Below are positions 41,072 to 47,440 of a DNA stretch of 64,000 nucleotides, piece by piece. The translations under genes were made by a program, and so were the position numbers. The notes under the pieces are model-generated. The model was not told the origin of the DNA and made no database searches. It saw only the letters and a list, made by a program, of their open reading frames with translations. Position 1 is the first letter of the stretch. Each line of letters starts with the position of its first letter. This DNA is from an uncultured Eubacteriales bacterium. Its GTDB lineage: Bacteria; Bacillota; Clostridia; Peptostreptococcales; Anaerovoracaceae. Location of the stretch: NCBI GenBank assembly GCA_900315485.1, contig OMZI01000005.1, positions 98,837 through 162,836 on the forward strand. The letters are read 5' to 3'.

Positions 41072-41491
41072 CTACATCTCTTTTCCGTAAAGATAGTAAT
41101 TACCTTTATCGGCCAATTCACACTGGCAGTCAAAGCGATCTGCCAAAGCCTTTTCCCAGGCCTTCTTCCATTTCTTGCTCCCGTACTGCTCCTTGTATTC
41201 AGGATATGTGCAGTGCAGAGCTTCCGGAGCTGAAAACAGCGCCTCCCCGGTGTTGTACAGCGCATCATAGGCACTGTCCAGAACAAGAAGGGAATCGTCG
41301 AGGATAGCCTTTACGATATCGTAGCGCTGGCTATCCGACAGATCCACTTTCTTCTCTTTTACGACGCTGCTTTGTGGCTTATCAGACGGACTTGTGTCTG
41401 AAGAAGAGCTCAGTGCCCTTATAAGCAGTTTGAACAGCAGGATGATCGAGACTACGATGAACTCGATGATCGAGTAAATGAGGGTCAGCAT
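41072..41491 (-). CDS. Membrane-anchored hypothetical protein (139 aa)
   Basis: An N-terminal membrane helix (LIYSIIEFIVVSIILLFKLL), a Ser-rich linker, then a soluble helical domain. Overlaps the upstream membrane gene by 1 bp. Confidence 0.55.
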   Translation of the reverse strand: MLTLIYSIIEFIVVSIILLFKLLIRALSSSSDTSPSDKPQSSVVKEKKVDLSDSQRYDIVKAILDDSLLVLDSAYDALYNTGEALFSAPEALHCTYPEYKEQYGSKKWKKAWEKALADRFDCQCELADKGNYYLYGKEM

Positions 41492-41790
41492 TACGAATCC
41501 CTCCTTCCGATATCTTCTCTGTAGATCTCATACCTGAGCATGAAATTGTCCGCCTCGATTCTGGCAAACTTTTCATTTCTGCGTCCTTCATAGCGAGCCA
41601 TTCTGATCGCCGCTTTCTCACTAGGTCTGATGACCGCAAGCCTGTATGCCGCAGTGATCGCAAAGGCAATCAGCATTGCGCAGGCTGTTGTGATTTCGTC
41701 CGGGCCTGTGATATGGAACAGCACTCTGGCCATCCATTCACCGCCTGTGATTGATGCGATAGCGGCTACAACGTAAAACAACTTTTTCAT
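41491..41790 (-). CDS. Small membrane protein (99 aa)
   Basis: Two predicted membrane segments (LFYVVAAIASITGGEWMA; ACAMLIAFAITAAYRLAVI) and a basic coiled tail. First gene behind the leader module copy 3. Confidence 0.55.
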   Translation of the reverse strand: MKKLFYVVAAIASITGGEWMARVLFHITGPDEITTACAMLIAFAITAAYRLAVIRPSEKAAIRMARYEGRRNEKFARIEADNFMLRYEIYREDIGRRDS

Positions 41791-41818
41791 GGTGTTACCT
41801 CCTTCGTAAAATAAAAAT

Positions 41819-41959
41819 GGCTTCGCGTCACCGCTGCGAAGTCATCGTTTGCTTAAATAAAAAAGCACCTGCGATGTCTTGGGACATACAGGTGCTCAAT
41901 CTTAAGCTGGGAATACGTTAATATGACTATATTATATATGCAAATGCAAGTAATAACAA
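41819..41959 (-). promoter_or_regulatory. Repeated promoter / terminator / hairpin leader, copy 3
   Basis: Almost identical to copy 1: TTGTTA-17 bp-TATAAT (41954-41959, 41931-41936), ACGTATTCCCAGCTTAAGAT, terminator AGCACCTG...CAGGTGCTTTTTT (41864-41896), second hairpin GACTTCGC..GCGAAGCC (41819-41843), then GAAGGAGGTAACACC-ATG. A loop T/C change in the terminator (CTAA to CCAA) keeps the stem. Confidence 0.8.
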
Positions 41960-42011
41960 TAAGGAATTTGTGAGCGCTGCATCACTTGGATGAGTGCCTT
42001 TTCAATGGCAT

Positions 42012-42131
42012 TTAGCACTCCGGCTTACTTTTTACAGCTCCTTTTTTCTGATCTGAAAGAAGTTTCTGCATTACCTCCTCAAACTTATGAGGCTGCTCCT
42101 GTGTTATCCAGCGACAAGCATTACGCGCCAC
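42012..42131 (-). CDS. Possible small protein, GTG start (39 aa)
   Basis: GTG at 42131 overlaps the end of the upstream gene and reads ARNACRWITQEQPHKFEEVM, ending KSKPEC; protein-like composition, weak ribosome site. Uncertain. Confidence 0.3.
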   Translation of the reverse strand: MARNACRWITQEQPHKFEEVMQKLLSDQKKGAVKSKPEC

Positions 42132-42453
42132 CTTCTTCTACAGTTATGTTCCCATCTTCTTTCTCTATAACATGGACGATTTTATCGCCTTTGATAAGCC
42201 TTGCTTTTCTGAGCCCGTTCTCCCTGAAGACATCCATAAGTTCATATCCCTCAGCATCCTTGAGAACGAGCATCCGTAGGTAGGGGCTGAGGGTCATGTC
42301 CTGCCGTATGAGCTGCTTAATGTAGCCTTGCATGCTGCCAACAGCATCCAGCTTGTCTATTATTTCTTTGTCGGTCTTAAGATTTAATTTTAACCCGTAA
42401 CGCCTGGTGCTTTTGGCATCGTAACGGGCCGTTCTTTCAGAGGCTTTGTTCAT
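42121..42453 (-). CDS. Hypothetical protein, possible antitoxin/RHH-like (110 aa)
   Basis: The N-terminal segment RYDAKSTRRYGLKLNLKTDK, then EIIDKLDAVGSMQGYIKQLI is typical of small Clostridia proteins with a ribbon-helix-helix-like start. The C-terminal half is alpha/beta. No partner toxin seen. Confidence 0.55.
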   Translation of the reverse strand: MNKASERTARYDAKSTRRYGLKLNLKTDKEIIDKLDAVGSMQGYIKQLIRQDMTLSPYLRMLVLKDAEGYELMDVFRENGLRKARLIKGDKIVHVIEKEDGNITVEEGGA

Positions 42454-42619
42454 TAGTACATACCGTCAAAACACTGAGTCCTACGCCGATCATTCCTGCG
42501 AGCCTGCTTTTCTCTTCATCGGAGCCTCCCCAGATAGAAGTTATAGGAAATATAATAAGAAACATTGTCAAGCATATGCCCTCGATAAGTTTGGCAAGCC
42601 CAAATGCAAACTCAATCAT
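42437..42619 (-). CDS. Small membrane peptide (60 aa)
   Basis: Hydrophobic segments (LIEGICLTMFLIIFPIT; GMIGVGLSVLTVC) separated by a charged loop. Start overlaps the upstream reading frame end; function unknown. The stretch 42620-42917 upstream holds only short, frameshifted-looking membrane peptides. Confidence 0.4.
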   Translation of the reverse strand: MIEFAFGLAKLIEGICLTMFLIIFPITSIWGGSDEEKSRLAGMIGVGLSVLTVCTNEQSL

Positions 42620-42917
42620 TTATTTCCATCCTGCTGCGTTCTGAAACTATCGATCATATTCCATATTACAAGGTAGAGAACCCATGCTACTGCCATTCCG
42701 AACCACAGCCATATAGCTTATAGTCTCAAATACGCCTGTAGACCAGTCAATGGGCCAGAACTGCATGTTAGTGACTTATAAATATTTGAGACAGTACACA
42801 AAAGTCCATAATGTTGATGGAACTGCTATTATTAACATCACCATCATTTTCTTCGCTTCTTTCTCCGTTGATTTTACCCCTTTTTATCTTCTAATGCTAT
42901 TCTCGATTCATATGCTC

Positions 42918-43172
42918 TCATTTCTCCGACTCTATAACGGTCGGAGCGTTTCGTACATATACATCATAGTAGTCCACGTAATAGTCCTCCATCCTTTTTA
43001 TTATCTGGGATGCATCTTTCAGTGGCCCATGCGGTGTTTTGACTTCGATCAACGGGCATTCATCTGGTGGAACGCAATGACTTTCTTTCCATAACGTGCA
43101 GTTGATCATATCGCCAATCTGGCATTCGCCGCAGTCAGTCGGTTTTTGTAAATTCGGTACATATACTCCCAT
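42918..43172 (-). CDS. Cys-containing orphan protein (84 aa)
   Basis: MGVYVPNLQKPTDCGECQIG, then PPDECPLIEVKTPHGPLKDA is the same family as the N-terminal half of the 12748-13317 protein, a widespread Clostridia phage/plasmid orphan. GGAGGAGGGATAGC precedes the ATG. Confidence 0.65.
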   Translation of the reverse strand: MGVYVPNLQKPTDCGECQIGDMINCTLWKESHCVPPDECPLIEVKTPHGPLKDASQIIKRMEDYYVDYYDVYVRNAPTVIESEK

Positions 43173-43339
43173 GCTATCCCTCCTCCTCTGTTTGTTTTGT
43201 TCATAACTGGCACCGTCTGCCGCCCACATTCAGGGCCGTTTGTGCCGAAGTTCAACGGGGAGTTGAGGTTTCTCCCCGTTAGTTGAATTTTGCGACCGCT
43301 CCCACCTGCAACTGTATAGGGATTACGCATTATCAAAGC

Positions 43340-43415
43340 CCTGAGCTGTAGAGATAAAGGAATCGAACCCTTGCACGCCGTCCTTCGTGCCGAAGGGAGT
43401 CGAACCCTTCTTCGG
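43340..43415 (-). tRNA. Two overlapping tRNA 3'-half-like sequences
   Basis: Two T-arms lie close together: AAGGG-TTCGACT-CCCTT inside a longer hairpin GCCGAAG...CTTCGGC, and AAGGG-TTCGATT-CCTTT followed by ATCTCTACA. Neither has a full cloverleaf that I can draw. Confidence 0.3.
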
Positions 43416-43449
43416 CGCAATCCTAAGGAACCATCCTATCCTCTATACA

Positions 43450-43723
43450 TAGTCGCTGTGGCTGTTCCCTTTGCTTCAGAAAGTTTCGCCGATTAATGGT
43501 CGGTTACTTCCGCCGTAGTGCCGTTGCATCATCCCTATCTAGCATCGGGATCGCTCTTCGAACACTCCGCACAGCGGGCAAGCCTCAAATAAGCGCTAAC
43601 TTATTCTGCTTCACTCTTTCGTTCACATGTTCGGCTCTCGTCAGAGTTAATGCCTACTGATAAGGATCATTCAGTACCAAAGACCGAAGTCCGCACAATA
43701 TCGCAAACCTACGCCACACCCAA
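43450..43723 (-). ncRNA. Structured RNA candidate, copy 2
   Basis: Matches 12501-12731 over about 200 nt plus a conserved end (AACCTACGCCACACCC), with a longer variable part in between (about 43655-43706). Stem ATCCC/GGGAT replaces ATACC/GGTAT of copy 1. It contains AATAAGTTAGCGCTTATT and a T-loop-like TGTTCGAAGA. Located inside the tRNA-like cluster. No known RNA family is recognised with confidence; large phage RNAs that sit among tRNAs (GOLLD, ROOL) are possible relatives. Confidence 0.5.
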
Positions 43724-43780
43724 CACATCGTCTGTGCCTCGATTGGCATCGGATGATGGAATTTCTGTGTTATATGAGCC

Positions 43781-43846
43781 GTCACCTACAGGAGTCGAAC
43801 CTGATTGGTCGCAGTGTCGATCTGCTGTTCACACAGAATTATCACC
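43781..43846 (-). ncRNA. tRNA-like sequence, degenerate (relative of 12406-12471)
   Basis: CTGTGTGAACAG and GCAG-ATCGACA-CTGC hairpins followed by TCAGG-TTCGACT-CCTGT. The anticodon-like loop would read CGA. The acceptor stem does not close. Confidence 0.35.
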
Positions 43847-43872
43847 GTAATATTGGGATCCCATCATCCAAC

Positions 43873-43948
43873 TGGAGCTTCGGGCAGGATTCGAACCTGC
43901 GCTACCTTCACCTACGGATGGTAGACTTGCCTATTATCTTACCGAAGC
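43873..43948 (-). tRNA. tRNA-like gene, acceptor and T-arms intact, anticodon arm unusual
   Basis: Exactly 76 nt including an encoded TCCA end. Acceptor GCTTCGG/CCGAAGC and T-arm GCAGG-TTCGAAT-CCTGC are perfect, and GG sits in the D-loop. The middle pairs best as CTACC-13 nt-GGTAG, or less well as a 4-bp arm with loop ATCCGTA (anticodon CCG). The amino-acid identity is unsure. Confidence 0.5.
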
Positions 43949-44149
43949 ACAATGTTGCAGCCATCATACAGACTACCATGTCATCTCAAATGTCTAGGAT
44001 TCGAACCTGACTGTATGTGCGAAGGAATGCGCGCGTTTCGCGACTGCAACTTGTCGTCTTACCATTTTGGCTTCACTCAACATTGGTAACGCAGGGCCAG
44101 ACGTACACCGCTGCGACTTAATCCCCCGTTGGCCTTCCGGGTTGAGTTG

Positions 44150-44228
44150 GAGCTTCGGGTAGGAGTCGAACCTACATACAACTGCGTTTGCATACAGTTT
44201 GCTCTGGCCAATTGCGCTACCGAAGCAT
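44150..44228 (-). tRNA. tRNA-like gene with an enlarged anticodon loop
   Basis: 79 nt with TCCA. Acceptor GCTTCGG/CCGAAGC, D-arm GCGC/GAGC with GG in the loop, T-arm GTAGG-TTCGACT-CCTAC. The anticodon stem AACTG/CAGTT closes a 10-nt loop TATGCAAACG (8 nt if a T-G pair is added); a GCA triplet follows a T, so Cys is possible, but the loop is longer than the normal 7. Confidence 0.5.
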
Positions 44229-44232
44229 ATTG

Positions 44233-44324
44233 GTGGAGATGCCCCGATTCGAACGGGGTGCGGGCTGTCATTAGTCGATTACCGTGAGCCCAGAGCCCGT
44301 GCATTGCCATTCTGTCACATCCCC
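44233..44324 (-). tRNA. tRNA-like gene, class II length, unusual middle
   Basis: 92 nt with an encoded ACCA end. Acceptor GGGGATG/CATCTCC and T-arm CCCCG-TTCGAAT-CGGGG are good. The middle folds into one long arm (TGC..GGGCT / AGCCC-GCA) instead of separate anticodon and variable arms. Leu/Ser/Tyr length, no clear anticodon. Confidence 0.45.
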
Positions 44325-44327
44325 ATA

Positions 44328-44350
44328 TTGCGACTGCTCCCGCCTTGCAA
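44328..44350. repeat. Short dispersed repeat TTGCGAC.GCTCCCGCCTGCAA
   Basis: Close copies lie at 12353-12374 and 43290-43311. All three sit beside tRNA-like or structured-RNA segments. Meaning unknown. Confidence 0.4.
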
Positions 44351-44421
44351 GTCGCTGTACACGCTCTCACCGTTAACGTCTGCTCCTTTCAGTGGTTCGA
44401 ACAAGTCCGCTTTTGGAAATC

Positions 44422-44550
44422 CTAAAAATATAGCTGACGCTTCTTTATTGTCGTCTTGTGTATGCACACCATATGCATACAAGCAAGGCAATCTAAATTA
44501 ATTTTTCCTTTTGGAGCTTTTTTCTTACACTCATAACAATAACTATTCAT
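44422..44550 (-). CDS. Tiny zinc-finger-like protein (42 aa)
   Basis: MNSYCYECKKKAPKGKINLD, then CLACMHMVC gives CxxC and CxxC knuckles. AAAGGAGCAGACG precedes the ATG, which overlaps the stop of the upstream small gene. Confidence 0.45.
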   Translation of the reverse strand: MNSYCYECKKKAPKGKINLDCLACMHMVCIHKTTIKKRQLYF

Positions 44551-44702
44551 CGTCTGCTCCTTTCATCCATGAGAGACTTGAAAAATTCTTCTACTCTTTT
44601 GGACACATCTTTGTCCGTAGTCTCAAAGGTGAGCACATCCATTTTTATCGTTGTACCGTCTTTTCGTTCAACAGCCTTAACGACCTTGTACCAACTACTC
44701 AC
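44547..44702 (-). CDS. Small hypothetical protein, GTG start (51 aa)
   Basis: Reads SSWYKVVKAVERKDGTTIK, ending MDERSRR; beta-hairpin then helix. GAAAGGAGCAGGCG precedes the GTG. Same operon as the 44720 gene. Confidence 0.45.
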   Translation of the reverse strand: MSSWYKVVKAVERKDGTTIKMDVLTFETTDKDVSKRVEEFFKSLMDERSRR

Positions 44703-44719
44703 CGCCTGCTCCTTTCCGC

Positions 44720-45523
44720 TCAAGGCTCGTCCTTTTCTCCGTCCGAACAGTAATACATATCAAGGTTATCATCAACGAATTGTGAAATGTCGTGGTAAAT
44801 CACGCAGTTTACGCCGAAGAGATTGACCATTGAGGCAACGCTTATTAACAGCACCTTGTTCTCATCGGTCTGAAAGACTTCTTTTGGAAAAGAGCTATCC
44901 TTTTTAATGGCGTCTGTGAGAGCTGCTACGCAGCTCACAACCTTTTCGGTAGGACCATTCTCGTCTTCCTCATAATTGACGGATGATAGTGTGCTTATGT
45001 TCGACACGAGCGAGTTCCAAGCGTCTGCATAAGTTTCATCAGAGGCGGTGCTTAAAAATTCACGCATTTCTCGTTCTGTCGCGTCCCTGAAGATAGTTTT
45101 AACAGACGAATGTGCCTTCAGAGAGGATTCCAACTCTCTTAATGCTGTGATTAAATCCAAGTTGTTGCTACCGCAATTAGAACAATAATGCTTGCCGTGA
45201 AGTTCAGGCGGCTGCATTCCTTCTATCGCTATCCACTCCATTTGCGGCCTATCAGCAGCAGGGGCATTCTTGACCACTCCGTATGCTTCCTTTATGCCGC
45301 ACCATTTCGGATCGTGCAGACCGTTTTCGTCTACTTCGGAGTATTCGTCAAGCAGATCCGAAAGCTCGAGGAGTATATAGTTCTTACTGGTCAGATCACC
45401 GGCTGAGAAATCAAACAGAGCGTTCTGCAGCCGGTCAATGCACTGTTTGTATCCGAGATTCTCTTCGCAATACAGGCAGCCGGTTTCGTTGCTTCCAAGC
45501 CTACATTCGCCGCATCTACTCAT
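44720..45523 (-). CDS. Cys-rich hypothetical protein (267 aa)
   Basis: Starts MSRCGECRLGSNETGCLYCE, then later HYCSNCGSNN, giving two zinc-type clusters; the remainder is helical and acidic. Chosen ATG follows AAAGGACAAAAT. Resembles Clostridia phage proteins that begin with a Cys knuckle plus an ALxDA-like region. Confidence 0.55.
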   Translation of the reverse strand: MSRCGECRLGSNETGCLYCEENLGYKQCIDRLQNALFDFSAGDLTSKNYILLELSDLLDEYSEVDENGLHDPKWCGIKEAYGVVKNAPAADRPQMEWIAIEGMQPPELHGKHYCSNCGSNNLDLITALRELESSLKAHSSVKTIFRDATEREMREFLSTASDETYADAWNSLVSNISTLSSVNYEEDENGPTEKVVSCVAALTDAIKKDSSFPKEVFQTDENKVLLISVASMVNLFGVNCVIYHDISQFVDDNLDMYYCSDGEKDEP

Positions 45524-45626
45524 ATTTTGTCCTTTCTGCACTTTGTTTTTTCCTTAATTGGCATGAGCTGAGAGAACTGACGACCGCCACCCAAGTTTTA
45601 TCGTCGATGGGTTTCTGTGTCATCAT
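45516..45626 (-). CDS. Tiny hypothetical protein (36 aa)
   Basis: MMTQKPIDDKTWVAVVSSLS, ending RTKYE, behind AAGGAGAAAGGAT. Overlaps the next gene start. Protein-like but unproven. Confidence 0.35.
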   Translation of the reverse strand: MMTQKPIDDKTWVAVVSSLSSCQLRKKQSAERTKYE

Positions 45627-45674
45627 ATCCTTTCTCCTTGTAGACATATAGCGGCTAAACCACTCTCAGCTCAC

Positions 45675-45782
45675 TGGAGGGGACGGACAGCCTCGAACTG
45701 TCATCAACCGCCGAGTATGCCTCTCGGCTGTTTATCGGGGAGCATACCTCCTAAAGCATTCCGCCAATTATGCTACCGAAGC
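45675..45782 (-). tRNA. Chimeric tRNA-like sequence (108 nt)
   Basis: The 5' part (GCTTCGGTAGCATAATTGGC, D-arm GCAT/ATGC) matches the other GCTTCGG tRNA-like genes. The 3' part has T-arm GACAG-TTCGAGG-CTGTC and acceptor strand CGTCCCC-TCCA, which cannot pair with GCTTCGG. A long variable-arm hairpin GCCGAG...CTCGGC is present. It looks like a fusion of two tRNA halves; the 3' half resembles the fragment at 12753-12783. Confidence 0.4.
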
Positions 45783-45891
45783 GCAATTCAGTTTCACCTG
45801 TTTTGACACGTCGTTAACCGAAAAAGGAAGCGCAACCAAGTTTCTCTCTTAATGCTGCAACTATGTGCTTGGAAATGATTGCAGCCTGAGG

Positions 45892-45964
45892 CAGGGAGTA
45901 GAGGAGTCAAACCTCTGTCTGCGGCCATGGTTCTCGCCGCTCTTCACCGCTAAGCTAACTCCCT
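45892..45964 (-). tRNA. tRNA-like gene with a 10-nt anticodon-position loop
   Basis: Acceptor AGGGAGT/ACTCCCT, D-arm GCTT/GAGC with GG in the loop, T-arm AGAGG-TTTGACT-CCTCT. The anticodon-position stem GCGGC/GCCGC closes GAGAACCATG and there is no T before the central triplet. No CCA is encoded. It lies directly downstream of a consensus promoter. Confidence 0.5.
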
Positions 45965-45984
45965 ATACGTAAGTTTGTACTTAT

Positions 45985-46013
45985 ATTGTACAATCGGTTT
46001 GTACTTATGTCAA
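45985..46013 (-). promoter_or_regulatory. Consensus promoter reading into the tRNA-like cluster
   Basis: Leftward TTGACA, 17 bp, TACAAT (46008-46013, 45985-45990). A direct repeat ATAAGTACAAAC occurs twice (in the spacer and just after the -10), a likely regulator site. The tRNA-like gene starts about 20 nt downstream. Confidence 0.75.
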
Positions 46014-46090
46014 GCAATCCATCGGATAGGTTTTGTTAGTGAAAGAAAAGACCGCTTTTCAGCTGAAAGCTGTCTCTATCAAAGGGTGGT

Positions 46091-46345
46091 CTAATTTATC
46101 TGTACTTGTATGCGTGCAACATATCGGCTAATACCATAACGCTGCTCGCAACGCTCAACATGATTGGTGGCAGTCTTCAGCACGGCTCTCTGGAAGGGCG
46201 TGTCTTTGACAGCAAGCTGTCTCTTCGCAGCTTTTTCCATGAGCAGCATCGTGCGCATTCTGTCGAGGGCATACGCCTCAACAGCAGCTTCATCCAGCCA
46301 GTCAGGCTCTTCAGCTTTATACGGATTATATTCCATTTCTGCCAT
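46091..46345 (-). CDS. Hypothetical protein (84 aa)
   Basis: Helical protein starting MAEMEYNPYKAEEPDWLDEA. CAAGGAGGTGCATAGCG precedes the ATG. It lies just downstream of the nuclease gene; no family. Confidence 0.5.
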   Translation of the reverse strand: MAEMEYNPYKAEEPDWLDEAAVEAYALDRMRTMLLMEKAAKRQLAVKDTPFQRAVLKTATNHVERCEQRYGISRYVARIQVQIN

Positions 46346-46385
46346 CGCTATGCACCTCCTTGTCGTAATTATAAAAGAGGGTATT

Positions 46386-47207
46386 TCAATTCGTTTTCCA
46401 GCTTGATCCTGTCACATAGTCTATGGATATCCCTGGCTCTACGTTATAGCAGAAAACGTTGATATGAAACTTCGTTCCTCTGCTCTCTACGTCGCCTGCT
46501 TCGATATGTACGCCTCTACAGACCAGCTCGTTGCCTTTGAAGACAGGAGTTGCACGGTATAGGATCCTTCCGCCCTTTCTCAGGAGCCAGTTCTGCGTAG
46601 CTTTCTCCGCATAGGACAGCTGACCATCGACATTCATATATTCAGTGCCTGTGACAAGGTTCCTCGGATCATCTGTAATCCCTGAGACCGCATACATTAT
46701 GAGGTGGCAGCGGTTGTACAGCCATCCGCTGTTTCTGCTGATTAGGTCAGGATATTGCGCCTGGTTCCAGCCTGAAGGAGTGACATGCGACAAGTCAAAG
46801 TCTCTTTCCCCTTCCGGTATCGTGTCTTTTCCAAGTGAAGCTTCACACGCACCGCATCTGCCGAGCCAGTCGAGCTCGGACAATTCTATATACATAGATT
46901 CTGCTTTCTTGTAATCCTCTTCCGTGAATTCCGGTTTGTTCCCGTTCAGGACATAGGTTGGTGTACCGGAGTATTCAGGGATAGAATCCAGAAGGCTGCT
47001 CTTTTCTGTCTGCATTGGAGCGGGTCTGTTTTCTGCCTGTTCAGCAGATTTGTCTATATCCTGTATGCTTCCGAACTCACCGGGAGGATCCACTATCACA
47101 GAGTGCTGTCGCATCGTATATATGCCCGCACCAATGACTAGCAGCATAATCAGCAGCATTCTTACTGTTCTGTATAATTTTTCTTTCTTGCTGTATGGAT
47201 ATTTCAT
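46386..47207 (-). CDS. Membrane-anchored DNA/RNA non-specific endonuclease (EndA/DNA-entry type)
   Basis: 273 aa: N-terminal membrane helix (VRMLLIMLLVIGAGIY), a linker, then a beta-beta-alpha-metal nuclease domain. The catalytic motif is LYNRCHLIMYAVSG (H168) with NLVTGTEYMN (N183, N192), equivalent to the DRGH/NRSH motif of streptococcal EndA and related DNases. The domain would face outside the cell, where such enzymes degrade or process DNA during uptake. It lies directly beyond the Cas12a repeat units on the same strand. A Cys pair (CGAC) is extra. Confidence 0.85.
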   Translation of the reverse strand: MKYPYSKKEKLYRTVRMLLIMLLVIGAGIYTMRQHSVIVDPPGEFGSIQDIDKSAEQAENRPAPMQTEKSSLLDSIPEYSGTPTYVLNGNKPEFTEEDYKKAESMYIELSELDWLGRCGACEASLGKDTIPEGERDFDLSHVTPSGWNQAQYPDLISRNSGWLYNRCHLIMYAVSGITDDPRNLVTGTEYMNVDGQLSYAEKATQNWLLRKGGRILYRATPVFKGNELVCRGVHIEAGDVESRGTKFHINVFCYNVEPGISIDYVTGSSWKTN

Positions 47208-47242
47208 CTATTTCTGTTCTGTTCGTCCATTTTGCCGCGCAG

Positions 47243-47407
47243 AATCTACATATTATATATAGTAGAGATTTTTGTTTTGAGTCGGTAAATACTTCAGCAC
47301 CGGCAGACCTTCCCGGAAGTAGAGATTTTGCGACAAGCAACAAGCACAAGTACCTATCTACACCATGCGCATATATATGATATCCCTGCGCAGGCAAGTA
47401 GAGATTT
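47243..47407 (-). CRISPR. Cas12a-repeat-like units (three), degenerate mini-array
   Basis: Read on the cas12a strand, three units start (A)AAATCTCTACT at 47407, 47330 and 47271. Two close the hairpin with GTAGAT after loops of about 36 and 12 nt; the middle one uses a different hairpin (CTTCCGGGAAG). The handle halves match the Cas12a direct repeat AATTTCTACT...GTAGAT with T-to-C at one position, but flanking repeat sequence is not conserved. Unit spacing is 77 and 59 nt. The array begins 33 nt after the cas12a stop, so it could be on the same transcript. Confidence 0.6.
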
Positions 47408-47440
47408 TTAGCGGAAGCATGCTCTGCCGCGCTGTCAATG

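Noticed and set aside
42620-42917. Short membrane peptides (MMVMLIIAVPSTLWTFVYCL and MQFWPIDWSTGVFETIS-like)
   Set aside because: Starts are poorly supported and one needs a frameshift; too weak for separate genes.
43873-43948. A confident tRNA-Arg(CCG) call
   Set aside because: The 4-bp anticodon stem it needs is weaker than an alternative 5-bp stem with a 13-nt loop, so identity is left open.
47243-47407. Reading the repeat-like units as plus-strand Cas12a guides (GTAGAGAT as the 3' handle)
   Set aside because: The reverse complement AATCTCTACT...GTAGAT matches the canonical Cas12a repeat in order and is on the cas12a strand, so the minus orientation is preferred.
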